Assembly (NCBI GenBank): GCA_019358975.1
Contig: JAHHIL010000038.1
Coordinates: forward strand, 1 to 53,466
Source: Trichocoleus desertorum ATA4-8-CV12
Lineage (GTDB): Bacteria > Cyanobacteriota > Cyanobacteriia > FACHB-46
Length of the DNA: 53,466 nucleotides
Direction of reading: 5' to 3'
A program made the position numbers and the translations under genes. Numbering within the stretch: the first letter of the stretch is position 1; the number at the start of each line of letters is the position of its first letter. Shown piece after piece: positions 52,521 to 53,466 of the stretch. Under the pieces are notes generated by a model. That model saw only the letters and a list, made by a program, of their open reading frames with translations. It did not search any database and was not told the DNA's origin.

Positions 52521-52721
52521 CTAGAGCGCAGGGGGTTTGATGAAGTTAGGCAATAAAACTTGAACTTTTGAGTCGTTGGTGAGTGGGCTAGAGCCAACAG
52601 GCAGTTGAGCTTTCTCAGCTGCTTGGGTATCAGATGCTTGAGTAGAGGAGGGCCAATTGCCTCCTAAAAACAAATTCAGCGAAAAGGTAATGGTAATAGC
52701 TAGTAAGAGTTTTTCTGGCAT
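52521..52721 (-). CDS. Small exported protein (66 aa)
   Basis: GAGGAGA seven bases before the ATG supports translation. A signal peptide is plausible (MPEKLLLAITITFSLNLFLG), followed by a polar Ser/Thr/Gln segment (SSTQASDTQAAEKAQLPVGS) and a short hydrophobic end (VQVLLPNFIKPPAL). There is no lipobox. I recognise no family. It follows the sigma gene, on the same strand, at a distance of 275 bp with no clear features, and could belong to the same envelope theme. Confidence 0.55.
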   Translation of the reverse strand: MPEKLLLAITITFSLNLFLGGNWPSSTQASDTQAAEKAQLPVGSSPLTNDSKVQVLLPNFIKPPAL

Positions 52722-52988
52722 GACGGGCTCTCCTCACAAAGTAGTTGAGTCAGGGCTACTGAAGTGGAGGGTGCTGGTTGAATATCGCCCATGCTACCCA
52801 AATCCCTGAATCCGCTGTACAGATTTAATGGTTTCTACAGCCTTACCTTAGGGTGCCCATCAATTACTAAAGGGAGTGCCTCAACTACTAAATAACCATG
52901 AAGCAAACAAGAAGTTGTGATGAAGTTTACGAGAGTGATGCGTAAAGCCCCCGCGTTTTAACCGGGGGATATCAGCGAATAGCCGAAT

Positions 52989-53153
52989 TTATTCGGCAGT
53001 GTCCTCCTTTTGGGGAGTGGGTAGGCGATCAATCCAGTCCTCAATCAACTGAGTCATGGTTTTCTTTCTCACTTTTGCGACCTGTCGTAGTTTCTGAAGC
53101 CTTGACTCTTCAACCCTAATATTGAGCGTCTTTTTCATCTTGTGTCTATACAT
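52989..53153 (-). CDS. Ribbon-helix-helix (CopG-like) protein within the TnpB element
   Basis: A 54-residue minus-strand ORF (ATG at 53153; a second ATG at 53138 gives 49 residues). MKKTLNIRVEESRLQKLRQV has the basic beta strand then helix of a CopG/Arc-type RHH DNA-binding domain, followed by a second helix (TMTQLIEDWIDRLP) with the usual turn between. It ends in a polar tail. It lies between the hairpin end and tnpB, in the opposite direction, 30 bp from tnpB. It is probably a regulator of the element or an antitoxin-like protein. The palindrome in the shared gap is a natural operator. Confidence 0.65.
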   Translation of the reverse strand: MYRHKMKKTLNIRVEESRLQKLRQVAKVRKKTMTQLIEDWIDRLPTPQKEDTAE

Positions 53154-53154
53154 T

Positions 53155-53170
53155 GCCTATGCAAATAGGC
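53155..53170. promoter_or_regulatory. Palindrome in the RHH/tnpB shared upstream region
   Basis: GCCTAT-GCAA-ATAGGC is a perfect 6-bp inverted repeat with a 4-bp centre. It sits directly upstream of both the RHH gene (start 53153) and tnpB (start 53184), where an RHH dimer pair could repress both. RHH proteins bind short palindromes of this size. Function is inferred. Confidence 0.5.
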
Positions 53171-53183
53171 TATCATAGAACTC

Positions 53184-53466
53184 ATGAAGACTCTGAAGTT
53201 TAAGCTCTATCAGCACAAGCGCAACCGCCATCTCAAGCGGTGCATCAATGCTGCTGGGGTGATTTATAACCATTGCATTGCTCTCCATCGTCGATACTAC
53301 CGCATGTGGAGTCAGCACTTGAGTTGCGCCAAGCTTCAGTCTCATATTGCCAAGCTACGGAAGCGTAAAGCGTTCTGGCAATGGGTCGGCTCTCAAGCCG
53401 TGCAAGATGTTTGCCAACGCATTGAGAAAGCATATCAACTGTTTTTTAAGCACCACAAACAAGGGG
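53184..53466 (+). CDS. tnpB: TnpB (IS605 OrfB) RNA-guided nuclease, N-terminal part
   Basis: The frame is open from ATG 53184 to the end of the window (94 codons visible). MKTLKFKLYQHKRNRHLKRC, then GVIYNHCIALHRRYYRMW, is the diagnostic N-terminus of TnpB, the ancestor of Cas12 nucleases. SQAVQDVCQRIEKAYQLFFK matches its conserved WED/REC helix. The RuvC-like catalytic residues and zinc ribbon would lie downstream, outside the window, so activity cannot be judged. No ribosome-binding site is visible. Confidence 0.85.
   Translation, partial: MKTLKFKLYQHKRNRHLKRCINAAGVIYNHCIALHRRYYRMWSQHLSCAKLQSHIAKLRKRKAFWQWVGSQAVQDVCQRIEKAYQLFFKHHKQG

Larger units (their letters stand above)
52942..53466 (+). 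mobile_element. Left part of an IS200/IS605-type (TnpB) element, running off the window
   Basis: A GC hairpin (CCCCCG at 52948-52953, loop CGTTTTAAC, CGGGGG at 52963-52968) marks the probable left end. Inside follow a divergent ribbon-helix-helix gene, a palindrome and the start of tnpB. No tnpA is seen in the window part, so the element may be a TnpB-only type that depends on another transposase. The hairpin resembles that at 101-120 in style but differs in sequence. Exact ends and target site are not resolvable here. Confidence 0.6.

Noticed and set aside
1-53466. tRNA or rRNA genes
   Set aside because: I looked in the larger gaps for cloverleaf arms and T-loop sequence and found none convincing; a covariance scan would be decisive.

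Overview
The window looks like chromosomal DNA of a cyanobacterium. The octamer GCGATCGC (HIP1) recurs throughout, inside and between genes. Several families are typical of cyanobacteria: a HepC/HepA-type polysaccharide pair, kinases with a C-terminal membrane anchor, pentapeptide-repeat proteins and an ECF sigma/anti-sigma pair. Assignment to a filamentous Leptolyngbya-like lineage is a guess; no rRNA or other marker is present.

Layout. (1) 1-370: the right end of an IS200/IS605-type element abutting the C-terminal stump of a methyltransferase. (2) 670-5375: two small hypothetical ORFs, an outer-membrane polysaccharide export protein, and a type II-like leuA preceded by a Leu-rich overlapping small ORF. 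(3) 28916 down to 5389, minus strand: a ~23.5-kb surface-polysaccharide cluster. It encodes a WbaZ-like glycosyltransferase, a Wzc-like tyrosine kinase, a HepC-type initiating sugar transferase, a HepA-type ABC exporter, two GT4 enzymes, an FkbM methyltransferase, three GT2 enzymes, a Wzy/O-antigen-ligase-like membrane protein, an acyltransferase, three more GT4 enzymes, a lipoprotein glycoside hydrolase, another GT2 and, last, a second ABC exporter broken by three in-frame stop codons. (4) 29029-38416: a small zinc-ribbon protein, a long gap, a mannose-6-phosphate-isomerase-like cupin, a Ser/Thr kinase, two pentapeptide-repeat proteins (one with MORN repeats), a Pro/Thr-rich exported protein, an L,D-transpeptidase, a PRC-barrel protein with 11-residue repeats, a possible nuclease with a zinc ribbon, and a small coiled-coil protein. 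(5) 38518-41917: an AT-hook-like protein, and tex with an overlapping upstream mini-ORF. (6) 41983-47454: HepT/MntA toxin-antitoxin, a TerB-dynamin GTPase divergent from an unrecognised membrane/coiled-coil protein, and VapC with an upstream antitoxin. (7) 47595-52721: leuS, a gamma-glutamylcyclotransferase-like gene, anti-sigma and ECF sigma factors, and a small exported protein. (8) 52942-53466: the left end of another IS605-type element, with a divergent ribbon-helix-helix gene, a 16-bp palindrome and the start of tnpB.

How the genes work together. The polysaccharide genes would make, modify, polymerise and export a heteropolysaccharide, with the export protein at 1677 as outer-membrane partner and the cupin at 30347 possibly supplying mannose precursors. 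No Wzx flippase is visible; the HepA-type ABC protein may fill that role. The best candidate for an undescribed system is the dynamin-like GTPase with its divergent partner, set in a toxin-antitoxin block between tex and leuS. The next best is the RHH-palindrome-tnpB arrangement at the right edge.
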